7,635 nt of DNA from JADJLQ01 sp034439915 (GCA_034439915.1 JAWXBI010000089.1:1-7635), one strand, 5' to 3'; counted from the stretch's first letter, positions 1 through 7,596 are shown. Made by a program: numbers and translations. Notes: generated by a model from the letters alone, not told the origin.

Positions 1-1013
1 CCGGTACTGACAAAATATAGAAAAGGGATCAGCATCGGAAACATAAATCTCAATTCCTTGTGGCCCACTAACACATGGCCGATAATAAACGGTATCAACA
101 TCCAGGTAAATGGATGTCTGCGGGATCTCCATAACCCGATTAAAAACAAACCCAATAATAAAAAATTTAGTCCAGGGCCAAGTGTTTTGAATAATTCTGT
201 AAAATAATACCACCAGGGAGCTGTACCGAAAGTGGATGCCATGCCATGCGTGATGTTGGAATGAAAATATATATAAGGAGTGAATTGCCAGGAATGATAC
301 AACCAGTAATCTACTGCAAAACCTATCACAAGGCCAAACAGAGTGCCAGCTATAAAATAAAACCATTGCTGGAGATTCAATTTCCGGAAAACCAGTAACC
401 AGGCCAAAAAACTAAGTATAGCAAAAGCCATCTGGTACCTCAATTGAAAGGCCAGGCTCACTAATAACCCACCTAATAATAGTTTGAATATTTTTTTCTT
501 TACCGAATCCCCTGTAGAATTTAAAACAAACAAGATTCCGCTAAAAAACGATAGCGCAGACCAGTTTTCAGATGAAAATCGAACATGCAGAAATGGAGCA
601 AGCCATAAAAAAAAACTAAGTACCAAAAAACCCTGGCTGGCTTTTCTCGAAGCATGTTGTGTCTGAATGTATCGGGCTGTCTGGAGAATTAAAATTAAAC
701 TCAATAAAGCCGAAAACAGCCTCAGCATAAAAGCCAGATGAAATGGATTAGTGAGGCCCAGTGTACGCAAACCACTCATAACGGCATAGGCAATGAAGGG
801 CTGCAATCCTGGCCTGATCTGATCATGAAATTCCCAGGCCAACCCTTCTTTAAGTGTCAGACCGGATTTAAAATTGGCATACTCCAATAGTTGATAATGT
901 TCATCCGGATGATAAAATCCATCCGACCTCCAGGCCATGATCAACAATATTATAATACCAGGGATAGCGAGTCCGTTTGCCACAATAAATTTGGCAACGT
1001 GGTGCGTGCTCAA
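1..1013 (-). CDS. GT22-family (Alg9/PIG-B-like) membrane mannosyltransferase, C-terminus missing at window edge
   Basis: This is a multi-pass GT-C glycosyltransferase expected to transfer a sugar, mannose in characterised relatives, from a polyprenyl-phosphate donor to a lipid-linked or surface glycan outside the cytoplasmic membrane. The reverse strand is open from about position 1019 to the window edge. It shows the GT22 landmarks in order (numbered from a TTG start at 1013): one hydrophobic helix at about 8-29; HPDEHYQ at 35-41, with the acidic pair expected to be catalytic; the short RFSSENWSA segment; QLRYQ around Arg192; TAPWWYY around 264-270; and HKELRF at 318-323. About eight hydrophobic stretches lie between these. 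The window holds 337 codons of a family usually near 450-550. The start is uncertain: the first in-frame ATG (938) falls inside the first membrane helix, an in-frame TAA lies just upstream of 1020, and TTG 1013 or GTG 983 keep the helix intact. Family assignment is strong; donor and acceptor are unknown. Confidence 0.85.
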   Translation of the reverse strand, partial: MSTHHVAKFIVANGLAIPGIIILLIMAWRSDGFYHPDEHYQLLEYANFKSGLTLKEGLAWEFHDQIRPGLQPFIAYAVMSGLRTLGLTNPFHLAFMLRLFSALLSLILILQTARYIQTQHASRKASQGFLVLSFFLWLAPFLHVRFSSENWSALSFFSGILFVLNSTGDSVKKKIFKLLLGGLLVSLAFQLRYQMAFAILSFLAWLLVFRKLNLQQWFYFIAGTLFGLVIGFAVDYWLYHSWQFTPYIYFHSNITHGMASTFGTAPWWYYFTELFKTLGPGLNFLLLGLFLIGLWRSRRHPFTWMLIPFIIGHVLVGHKELRFMFPMLIPFLYFVST

Positions 1014-1152
1014 ACAAATGTTTTAATAAAGTTAGTAAAATTGAGAGACAAGAGTTATATTTTTTTGAAACTATCAGACTACCTGCGAAAGTATATTTCC
1101 TTAACATCCTCTATTTCGGCCTTTGGCCTGTCGTACCACGTTTTCACCTATC

Positions 1153-1186
1153 TTGCCGCAGCATCCTGTTTATTTTCCTATTTTTG
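1153..1186 (+). promoter_or_regulatory. Putative Bacteroidota-type promoter for metG
   Basis: TATTTTTG at 1179-1186 matches the Bacteroidota -7 element TAnnTTTG exactly. A TTG at 1153-1155 lies 23 bp upstream, at the long end of the 17-23 bp spacing described for Flavobacterium promoters. Transcription would begin around 1190-1193, leaving a leader of only about 7-10 nt before the metG ATG at 1200. The rest of the divergent spacer (1014-1152) is AT-rich and shows no equally good element facing the mannosyltransferase gene; TAACTTTA on the minus strand is the nearest, with poor spacing. The call rests on consensus matching alone. Confidence 0.4.
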
Positions 1187-1199
1187 ACCACCCTGAACT

Positions 1200-3335
1200 A
1201 TGGAGATCAAAAGATACCTCGTCACCTCTGCTTTACCCTATGCCAATGGCCCACTGCACATTGGCCACCTCACCGGAGCCTATCTTTCAGCAGATATTTT
1301 TGTGCGGTTCCTCCGGCTGACGGGAAAAGAAGTATTGTGGGTTTGTGGCTCTGACGAACATGGAGCAGCCATCACCGTAAAAGCAAGAAAAGAAAATACC
1401 ACACCGAAAAAGATCATAGACCAATATCACCAACAAATTAAATCTACTTTTGAGCGTATTGGAATTTCCTTTGATATCTATGACCGGACATCGGCTCCCA
1501 TCCATCATGAAACCAGCCAGGATTTTTTCAGAACTCTTTATCAAAAAGGCGAATTCCAGGAATTGGAAAGCGAACAATATTATGATGAATCCGTCCAACA
1601 GTTTTTAGCTGACCGGTATATAACGGGTACCTGCCCAAAATGTGGAAATCCTTCTGCCTATGGTGATCAGTGTGAACGGTGCGGTTCTACGCTGAGCCCT
1701 ACAGACCTTATTGACCCAAAATCCACCTTGAGCGGCAATACCCTAGTGATGAAGCCTACCAAACATTGGTATCTACAACTCAATAAACACCAGGAATGGC
1801 TGAGGGAATGGATTGAAACCGGAAAATTGGACGGTGTGGAGCATCATGATCCCAATGATTGGAAACCCCATGTACTCGGCCAATGTAAATCGTGGCTTGA
1901 TGGCGGATTGGAACCCCGCTCTATGACCCGCGACCTGGATTGGGGTGTAGATGTACCCCAGGAAATCCCGGGTTCTGTGGGAAAAAAATTATATGTTTGG
2001 CTGGATGCCCCGATCGGTTATATCAGTGCCACCAAAACCTGGGCACTCGAACATCAGGAGGATTGGGAAAAGTATTGGAAAAATCCGGAAACCGCTTTGA
2101 TCCATTTTATCGGCAAGGACAATATCGTATTTCATTGCCTTATATTCCCGACCATCCTCAAATCCCACGGTGGGTATAACCTTCCCATCAATGTGCCTGC
2201 CAATCAGTTTATGAACCTGGAAGGGGACAAGGTATCTACTTCACGCAACTGGGCGGTGTGGATCCATGAATACCTGGACGAATGGCCTGGTCAGGAAGAT
2301 GTCCTGAGGTATTATCTCATCAAAATGATGCCCGAGCAGAGGGATAGTGAGTTTACCTGGAAAGGGTTTCAGGATGCCAACAACAATGAACTCGTCAACA
2401 ACCTGGCCAATTTTATCAACAGAGTTTGTGTTTTGATCAACAAATATTATGGTGGCCTAATCCCCGATTTTAATCCCGATCAACCGTTTGTCGGCACAGA
2501 GGAGCCGGATTTTGATTCTTTTCATGAAGTAGAATTGTTAAACCTTTTCGACCGGATCCAGGACCTGAATCAAAGCATCCGAGAGTTCCGGTTTCGCGAT
2601 GCCTTAAAAAGCCTGATGGATATGTCCAGTACCGGAAACACCATATTACAGGCAAATGAACCCTGGAAAAAAGAAAAAACAGAACCGGAAGTAGCTAAAG
2701 TAGTACTCAATTATTGCGCTCAATTGGCTACTGCCCTGAGTGTGTCTATACGCCCGTTTATGCCGTTTACTTCTGATAAATTGAGGTTGCAGTTAGGGCT
2801 GGAAGGTCTGAAAGATCATAATGAACTCAACGATTTATTAGACAAATTATCGGAAGGGGAATTACTTGTGCCCGTAGGTCATAAAATCAATGAAGCGGTC
2901 CATTTATTCTCACGGGTTGATGACCAACTAATTGAGGCCCAGATGAATAAACTGAAACGCGGCCACGCTTTAGTTGCCCCTACACCGGTACAAAGCATCC
3001 CGCTGAAAGACACCATCTCCATCGAAGAATTTAATAAGGTCGATCTCCGGGCCGGTACCATACTAACTGCAGAAAAAGTCGCTAAAGCAGACAAATTGTT
3101 ACACCTTACCGTTGACCTGGGTTTTGAGCAACGGACTATTTTGAGTGGTATTGCCCAGCATTTTAAGCCTGCTGATCTCCCCGGTCAGCGGGTGGTGATC
3201 GTTGCCAATCTGGCTCCCCGGAAGATGAAGGGCATTGATTCCAATGGTATGATTTTGTTGTCTGAAAATACCGATGGAGGTCTAAAATTTGTGGAGCCGC
3301 GGACAGAAGCAGAAAATGGAAGTGTAGTGAAATAG
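1200..3335 (+). CDS. metG: Methionyl-tRNA synthetase (class I), with C-terminal tRNA-binding domain
   Basis: This cytoplasmic enzyme charges tRNA-Met with methionine using ATP, supplying both initiation and elongation. The 711-residue protein is complete. The Rossmann catalytic core begins with TSALPYANGPLHIGH, where the HIGH motif is at residues 20-23. The connective insertion carries a four-cysteine zinc knuckle (Cys145, Cys148, Cys158, Cys161). The second ATP-binding signature is KVSTS at 344-348 followed by RNWAVW, a variant of KMSKS of the K-x-S-T-S kind seen in Bacteroidota. An alpha-helical anticodon-binding domain follows at about 390-560. From about residue 607 (IEEFNKVDLRAG, then ANLAPRKMKGIDSNGM) there is a Trbp111/EMAPII-type OB-fold tRNA-binding domain, as in the longer dimeric MetG enzymes. 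The ATG at 1200 starts directly before the conserved N-terminus. No Shine-Dalgarno is visible, which is normal in this phylum. The gene stands alone, divergent from the upstream gene. Confidence 0.98.
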   Translation: MEIKRYLVTSALPYANGPLHIGHLTGAYLSADIFVRFLRLTGKEVLWVCGSDEHGAAITVKARKENTTPKKIIDQYHQQIKSTFERIGISFDIYDRTSAPIHHETSQDFFRTLYQKGEFQELESEQYYDESVQQFLADRYITGTCPKCGNPSAYGDQCERCGSTLSPTDLIDPKSTLSGNTLVMKPTKHWYLQLNKHQEWLREWIETGKLDGVEHHDPNDWKPHVLGQCKSWLDGGLEPRSMTRDLDWGVDVPQEIPGSVGKKLYVWLDAPIGYISATKTWALEHQEDWEKYWKNPETALIHFIGKDNIVFHCLIFPTILKSHGGYNLPINVPANQFMNLEGDKVSTSRNWAVWIHEYLDEWPGQEDVLRYYLIKMMPEQRDSEFTWKGFQDANNNELVNNLANFINRVCVLINKYYGGLIPDFNPDQPFVGTEEPDFDSFHEVELLNLFDRIQDLNQSIREFRFRDALKSLMDMSSTGNTILQANEPWKKEKTEPEVAKVVLNYCAQLATALSVSIRPFMPFTSDKLRLQLGLEGLKDHNELNDLLDKLSEGELLVPVGHKINEAVHLFSRVDDQLIEAQMNKLKRGHALVAPTPVQSIPLKDTISIEEFNKVDLRAGTILTAEKVAKADKLLHLTVDLGFEQRTILSGIAQHFKPADLPGQRVVIVANLAPRKMKGIDSNGMILLSENTDGGLKFVEPRTEAENGSVVK

Positions 3336-3402
3336 CCCCCCCTAAAAAAAATTTTCTTCAGAAAGTATTATCGCGCAGTACTTTAATTTAAGGAGCAGTA
3401 TA

Positions 3403-3652
3403 TTTTACTCCGCCATCCGGGATGGCCTGGCTATAGAATTTGATACCTATTTTAATTTAACGATAATTTCCCGGGAGAAATATCCAATGATCATGATGGG
3501 TTTTTAATACGGATGTTTCCAATATTCTGGTCATCCAACTTCGGCCGGTTCTGGATGTTTTTAACCCGGAGTATGGAATGTATCATCTGGTAAAAGTAGA
3601 ATATGATCCAGGTCTCCAGCCACTTTGTTTCAAACATCAGATGCCGATATGA
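3403..3652 (+). pseudogene. Frameshifted remnant of an L-type (legume-like) lectin domain
   Basis: No intact gene lies between metG and the convergent DUF1501 gene (3336-3679), but three successive plus-strand frames join into one lectin-like segment. Frame one (about 3403-3456) reads AIRDGLAIEFDTYFN. Frame two (about 3456-3503) reads NDNFPGEISNDHDGF. Frame three (about 3506-3652) includes NTDVSNILVIQLRPVLDVF and then YHLVKVEYDPGLQPL, ending at TGA 3650-3652. This matches the order of the L-type lectin core: the E-x-D-x-Y-x-N strand, then a downstream Asp and His that complete the calcium/manganese site in legume lectins, then the W/YH-x-V-x-V-E-Y/W-D-P strand. Each frame change equals the loss of one base. 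No start codon, signal peptide or N-terminal half of the fold is visible, so this is a decayed fragment. The region just after metG (3336-3400) is poly-C/poly-A/T-rich and holds nothing recognisable. The family call comes from motif order read by eye. Confidence 0.5.
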
Positions 3653-3679
3653 CCTAAAAGAATATTTATAACGATCTTT

Positions 3680-5278
3680 TTACTGGACCTTAAGCATCCC
3701 TTTGACTTGTTGTAGTGGACCGTTTTCCCAGCGGGCATAATAGGTGCCGGAGGATTGGCCTTCCAGGTCCAGGTCCATAGTATACTTGCCTTTATTCAAT
3801 TCATTATTGACGAGGGATTTAATTAAAGCACCTTGATTATTAAACACCTGCAACCGCACAAACCCACCAAAACTTTCAAAGTCGATCCTCGTCTTGGTCA
3901 CAAATGGATTGGGGTAAACCTTGACCACCGGGATTCCATTGATGGTATTTTGATCGTGAGTTGCTGTAGACAGGCAAGAGGCAGGGTGGAGGATGGGTAA
4001 ATTTTGAAATTTATCAAACAAAATGGCATTGACATCAGCCTGTGGAACACAAAACCATTGATTGAGAAAACTACCATAAACAGACCTGAAATCGTATTGC
4101 ATAGGGAGGTTGCTGTTGAAATCAGCGTTGGCATTGATTATAGGATTGGTGCCCACCACACCGGGTATAATATTTTTACCAAAGTAGATAACAGGCAAAG
4201 CAGAACCATGATCGGTGCCCAGGGAAGCATTGGATCTTATCCTACGTCCGAATTCGGAAAACGTAAAACCTGCCACACGATCTTCCAGACCCAGCAATTT
4301 TACATCATCGGAAAAAGCGGCGATATTATCGGATATGCCTTTTAATAAATTGGCATGAGCACCCTGGGTAAAATTGGCAGCGTCGACCTGGGTCGAGTGG
4401 GTATCAAATCCGCCTGTACTCACCCAATAAATGCGGGTCTTCAATCCCCCGGCAATCAGACGGGCTACAATTTTGAGCTGATTGGTCAGGTTATTGGCCG
4501 TTGAAGTCCCGTTTACCACAGGATATTTAGAAGAAAGGTTTTTGGATTTGTTGTAAGCGGCGAGAATGACATCGCCAAATTTATCCGCCTGCCGTTGAAC
4601 CTCCCTGAGATAGGATAATTCTTTACCGAGGTAGTCTGCGGGAGCCGGATCTTTAAAAATATTGCCAGTCAGGTTGACCGGATCACTGGCACTATTGATG
4701 GAAATGCCCATATTGACCCCTATCATCTGTAACCCCAATCCAATCCCTTCTCCGACCCGGATAGCCAGGGGATCCGGCATCACGCTATTGGGGTAACCCA
4801 TAGGGTAATTGGCATATTCGTAATTCAGGTATCGGCCGGCCCAACCACTGTCCAAAAACTCATTGGAGTCCGATGCACTCAACCAAATGTCTGTTGCCCT
4901 GAAATGGGAATAACTGAAATTTGGGTAACCAACATTCTGGATTACCCCCATTTTACCTTCCTTATACATATCCGCCAGCGCTGCCATAGCAGGGTGGATC
5001 CCTGTTTTATCGGTGAGCTTGAGGATGCTGGAGGCATTCATAAGCATGTTGCTGCGCACCACTTTTAAATTGTCGTATTGATCCAGTGGAAAGATCGTAT
5101 TGAGGCCATCATTGCCCCCATTGCATTGAACGATGACCAATACCCGGTCAGTCTCATACATCATATCATACAAAGCCTGCAACATCGGGTTGGAAGGTGC
5201 CGCACTGATGGAATGACCACCAATGACGGTTGCCGCTGCTGCTCCGGGTATATTTTTTATAAATGATCTTCTTTTCAT
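3680..5278 (-). CDS. DUF1501 family exported protein with twin-arginine signal and T9SS sorting tail
   Basis: DUF1501 proteins belong near the alkaline phosphatase/sulfatase superfamily; their substrate is not known to me. I chose ATG 5278 over the in-frame TTG 5284 because it gives a clean MKRRSFIK start, a twin-arginine motif, followed by a short hydrophobic stretch and an Ala-rich end near residue 28. The product is 532 residues. Family landmarks in order are CNGGNDGLN at 52-60, HPAMAAL, SHFRATDIW, GWAGRYL, GGFDTH with Asp292 and His294, FSEFGRR, GTDHG with Asp356 and His357 (candidate metal ligands), and DFRSVYGSFL. The last ~85 residues, starting around VYPNPF (Tyr455), form a Por secretion tail (type A sorting domain) that directs passage through the outer membrane by T9SS and cell-surface attachment or release. 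Its ATG lies 21 bp after the DUF1800 stop, so co-transcription is very likely. No terminator is evident after the stop. Confidence 0.92.
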   Translation of the reverse strand: MKRRSFIKNIPGAAAATVIGGHSISAAPSNPMLQALYDMMYETDRVLVIVQCNGGNDGLNTIFPLDQYDNLKVVRSNMLMNASSILKLTDKTGIHPAMAALADMYKEGKMGVIQNVGYPNFSYSHFRATDIWLSASDSNEFLDSGWAGRYLNYEYANYPMGYPNSVMPDPLAIRVGEGIGLGLQMIGVNMGISINSASDPVNLTGNIFKDPAPADYLGKELSYLREVQRQADKFGDVILAAYNKSKNLSSKYPVVNGTSTANNLTNQLKIVARLIAGGLKTRIYWVSTGGFDTHSTQVDAANFTQGAHANLLKGISDNIAAFSDDVKLLGLEDRVAGFTFSEFGRRIRSNASLGTDHGSALPVIYFGKNIIPGVVGTNPIINANADFNSNLPMQYDFRSVYGSFLNQWFCVPQADVNAILFDKFQNLPILHPASCLSTATHDQNTINGIPVVKVYPNPFVTKTRIDFESFGGFVRLQVFNNQGALIKSLVNNELNKGKYTMDLDLEGQSSGTYYARWENGPLQQVKGMLKVQ

Positions 5279-5299
5279 GGTCAAATCTTGAATGGAGAA

Positions 5300-6955
5300 T
5301 TAATGGAGATGAAATTCAGCAGCAGAAAACATATACACAAAAAGGTCCTGCAGCTGTTTGGGAACTTGCCTGGCGTCCGGATTAGTGGTAGCGGGGTTTG
5401 CAGCGTAATCAGAATAAGCCGCTGTCCAGTAGATGTCGGAAGATTGGCCTTTAAGCAAATAAGTGGTTTTGAGTGCATCTTTAATGCTTTGAGATACACC
5501 GGGGCCATAAAATAATTCTACCAATTGGGCGATCAGTAAATTCGGATCGTGAGGGGAATTCAGCTTTTTAACCACGGCTACCGTGTCTGCTTTAAATACC
5601 TTGTTTTTACTCTCGTTGTAGACCCATTGTGTGCCGTTACCGGTGCTGATTCCTCTTACCACCAGGTTATCGATGACGGTCAAACGAGCAGGATAAGTTG
5701 CAGTATCCACCCACAACTCATGAAACGAAGGACTTTGATAATAAGCCGGCCATCCCGCTACATTGGGAGGATCTCCCAATTCCAGGCCTTGACTGTTCAT
5801 GCCATTAAACAACTGGGAAGCAAAAAAATAGCGGGATTCAAATGCATTCTGTTCGGCTGGCCAGGGTATTTCCAGTTGCCGGGCCATACCGATAGTAAAA
5901 TCAGCCGGGCTTTTGATCATTACCCCTCTGTATTCCGATTTAAAAAACCAGTCACTGGTAAACAAAGCTTTGAGGACCGGTTTGATCTCATAACCTGAAC
6001 TCCTGAACAATTCCGCCAAAGGCGTAACCAGATTAGCTTCTGTTTCAGGGGTGATGTCGTAATAAATAAAAAAAGTAATGAGTTTACGAACCAGGAATTT
6101 TGCGGTTTCCTCCTGGGCAAAAATCATATCGAGTAATTCGTTGAGTTCTTCGGAACCCGCCGTTGTGGTTGACTTTCCTTTGATCAACTTATTAGCGTAA
6201 AATGAGGAAAATTGTTTATCCTTATTGTCGTGCCTGTTGGGGCGGAACAAGGGCTGATAATTATCTGCATAATTTATAGTCCATCCTGTAAGTACTTTTG
6301 CCGCTGCCTTGACGTCGTCTTCCGTGTATTTTGAACCCGGACCCTTACCCAGACAAAACAATTCCTGTAATTCCCTTCCATAATTTTCGTCCGGAGCGGC
6401 CGACGTGTTCTTTTCGCCGTTGAGGTATCTTAGCATCGCACCATCCACGGTAATGTCATACATGAGTTTACGGAAATTACCGATGCAGGAAGCCCTTAAA
6501 AGAATGTTGTAGCGATATGCCAGGTCGGGCAGGTCGACCACATCATTAGTATCGGTGACCAGGTGATTGTGCCAGAACAAAACCATTTTTTCCCTCAAGG
6601 TCCTTTCCTGCTGAGTCATCAATTGAATCCACCATTGTTTATAGGAACCCCGACGGGCACCGTTGGGATTTTGTTCTGCCGGATTGGGTCTGATATTGAT
6701 CCAAGTTTGGCCAAAGGGCACCCCCGAATCAAAATTGGTGAGTGCCCTTCCCTGATAAGCCCGGATAGGCGGCATAGGGGCTGCAGAGGAGATGTTTAAT
6801 AATTGATCGACAACTTCATTCAAAGTTTTGCCTTCAAAGGCCTTAAGGTCGCTGCTGCTGACTCCGAATAAGGTGCGCCGGAGGAGGTGGAGTAATTCTG
6901 ATTTTCCGAAATTACCGGTGTATGGTGTCACCGCCAAAGGACCAAAGTTAAGCAT
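5300..6955 (-). CDS. DUF1800 family protein, partner of the adjacent DUF1501 gene
   Basis: This 551-residue protein matches DUF1800 along its length; the molecular function is not known to me. Landmarks are ELLHLLRRTLFG at about 20-31, LREKMVLFWHNHL with FWHNH at 127-131, ENYGRELQELFCLG with the Gly-Arg-Glu-Leu core at 193-196, YTEDDVKAAAKVLTGW at 210-225, and further down GDPPNVAGWPAY. The His and Glu residues in the FWHNH and GREL motifs could bind metal or act in catalysis, but this is inference. The protein begins MLNFGPLAVTPYTG, with no signal peptide or membrane segment. An in-frame TAG at 6974-6976, six codons upstream of the ATG, rules out a hidden N-terminal extension in that frame. 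It is the first gene of a two-gene unit with DUF1501, a pairing frequent in Bacteroidota. No convincing TAnnTTTG promoter is visible in the 107 bp upstream; TATATTAG is the closest, without a properly spaced TTG. Confidence 0.92.
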   Translation of the reverse strand: MLNFGPLAVTPYTGNFGKSELLHLLRRTLFGVSSSDLKAFEGKTLNEVVDQLLNISSAAPMPPIRAYQGRALTNFDSGVPFGQTWINIRPNPAEQNPNGARRGSYKQWWIQLMTQQERTLREKMVLFWHNHLVTDTNDVVDLPDLAYRYNILLRASCIGNFRKLMYDITVDGAMLRYLNGEKNTSAAPDENYGRELQELFCLGKGPGSKYTEDDVKAAAKVLTGWTINYADNYQPLFRPNRHDNKDKQFSSFYANKLIKGKSTTTAGSEELNELLDMIFAQEETAKFLVRKLITFFIYYDITPETEANLVTPLAELFRSSGYEIKPVLKALFTSDWFFKSEYRGVMIKSPADFTIGMARQLEIPWPAEQNAFESRYFFASQLFNGMNSQGLELGDPPNVAGWPAYYQSPSFHELWVDTATYPARLTVIDNLVVRGISTGNGTQWVYNESKNKVFKADTVAVVKKLNSPHDPNLLIAQLVELFYGPGVSQSIKDALKTTYLLKGQSSDIYWTAAYSDYAANPATTNPDARQVPKQLQDLFVYMFSAAEFHLH

Positions 6956-7062
6956 GAGGACGTGTTTACTTATCTAATATACGTTAAACAAGGGTTAGAC
7001 GATAGTTTGATTCCGGAGTTTAATGCCCATGCGTTATTAATTTTTAGCATCCGGGGGACACT

Positions 7063-7596
7063 TTAATTTTTCCATTCCGGGGTGGGGTAGATACTCAAAC
7101 CCGCATTGGCCACGGCATATACCTCAACAGGATCGGCGACGTTTTTTAATAAAAGTTTACCCAAGGACTGGGTTTTGATGTCCATCTGATTTTTTAATTC
7201 ATCGCGGACTTTTGCTGAAATAAAAATACTCCCGGGAACAGCAAAGGATTCGAGGCGAGCGGCCAGGTTGACCCCATCTCCGAAAATATCATTGTCATCG
7301 ATTATAATGTCTCCCTGATGGATACCTATACGCAGGGGTACCTGGGGGGTCTGTTGCATAACTTCCTGGATCGATATAGCAGCCCTAACCGCTTCGATGG
7401 GGCTTTGAAACATACATAGTATGCCATCTCCTCTGAACTTTAGGATTTTGCCCTGGTGTAATACGGATTGACGTTTCAGTGTGTGATACAATTTTTGACT
7501 TTGTGTATTGGCCTTACGTTCATCTTCCTGCATGATACGGGTAAAACCAACTATATCGGCAAACAAAATAGCTGCCAACTGCCGGGTTTGAGACAT
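7063..7596 (-). CDS. Stand-alone class III adenylate cyclase catalytic domain protein
   Basis: Class III cyclases make cyclic AMP (or cGMP) from ATP (or GTP) as homodimers. This 177-residue protein is essentially one catalytic domain: LAAILFADIVGFT at 7-19 with metal-binding Asp14, KFRGDG at 53-58 with the second metal Asp57, LRIGIHQGD at 88-96, and DIFGDGVNLAARLES at 103-117. Lys53 and Asp103 occupy the adenine-recognition positions, and Asn110 and Arg114 the transition-state positions, so an active adenylate rather than guanylate cyclase is predicted. The domain closes with the usual GKLLLKNVADPVEVYAV, and only about 15 residues follow. No sensor, HAMP, membrane, TPR or CHASE part is attached, although many relatives carry one. 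The ATG at 7596 lies just before the conserved strand. It is cytoplasmic by sequence. It shares a strand with DUF1800, 107 bp downstream; whether they are co-transcribed is unclear. Confidence 0.93.
   Translation of the reverse strand: MSQTRQLAAILFADIVGFTRIMQEDERKANTQSQKLYHTLKRQSVLHQGKILKFRGDGILCMFQSPIEAVRAAISIQEVMQQTPQVPLRIGIHQGDIIIDDNDIFGDGVNLAARLESFAVPGSIFISAKVRDELKNQMDIKTQSLGKLLLKNVADPVEVYAVANAGLSIYPTPEWKN

Noticed and set aside
901..1107. Minus-strand 68-codon frame beginning with ATG at 1107, overlapping the start of the mannosyltransferase gene
   Set aside because: It is out of frame with the clearly conserved HPDEHYQ protein and its translation resembles no family; it is a shadow frame.
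1118..1128. GGCC-TTT-GGCC small palindrome in the divergent spacer, a possible operator
   Set aside because: The stem is only 4 bp and does not extend, GGCC is self-complementary, and the site is not placed symmetrically to any promoter element.
3412..3426. Perfect 6-bp inverted repeat (GCCATC, loop CGG, GATGGC) that could be a metG terminator
   Set aside because: No T-run follows it, it is 77 bp after the stop codon, and it lies within the stretch that reads as lectin remnant.
5282..5284. TTG as the start of the DUF1501 gene
   Set aside because: ATG at 5276-5278, two codons downstream, gives the standard MKRRSFIK twin-arginine start and leaves a normal 21-bp gap after DUF1800.
5549..5998. 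Plus-strand 149-codon open frame opposite the DUF1800 gene
   Set aside because: It lies entirely antisense to a well-conserved coding region and its translation shows no recognisable domain.
6956..7062. Promoter for the DUF1800-DUF1501 unit (TATATTAG on the minus strand, near 6974-6981)
   Set aside because: It misses the TAnnTTTG consensus by one base and has no TTG at the right distance, so I cannot support it by reading alone.
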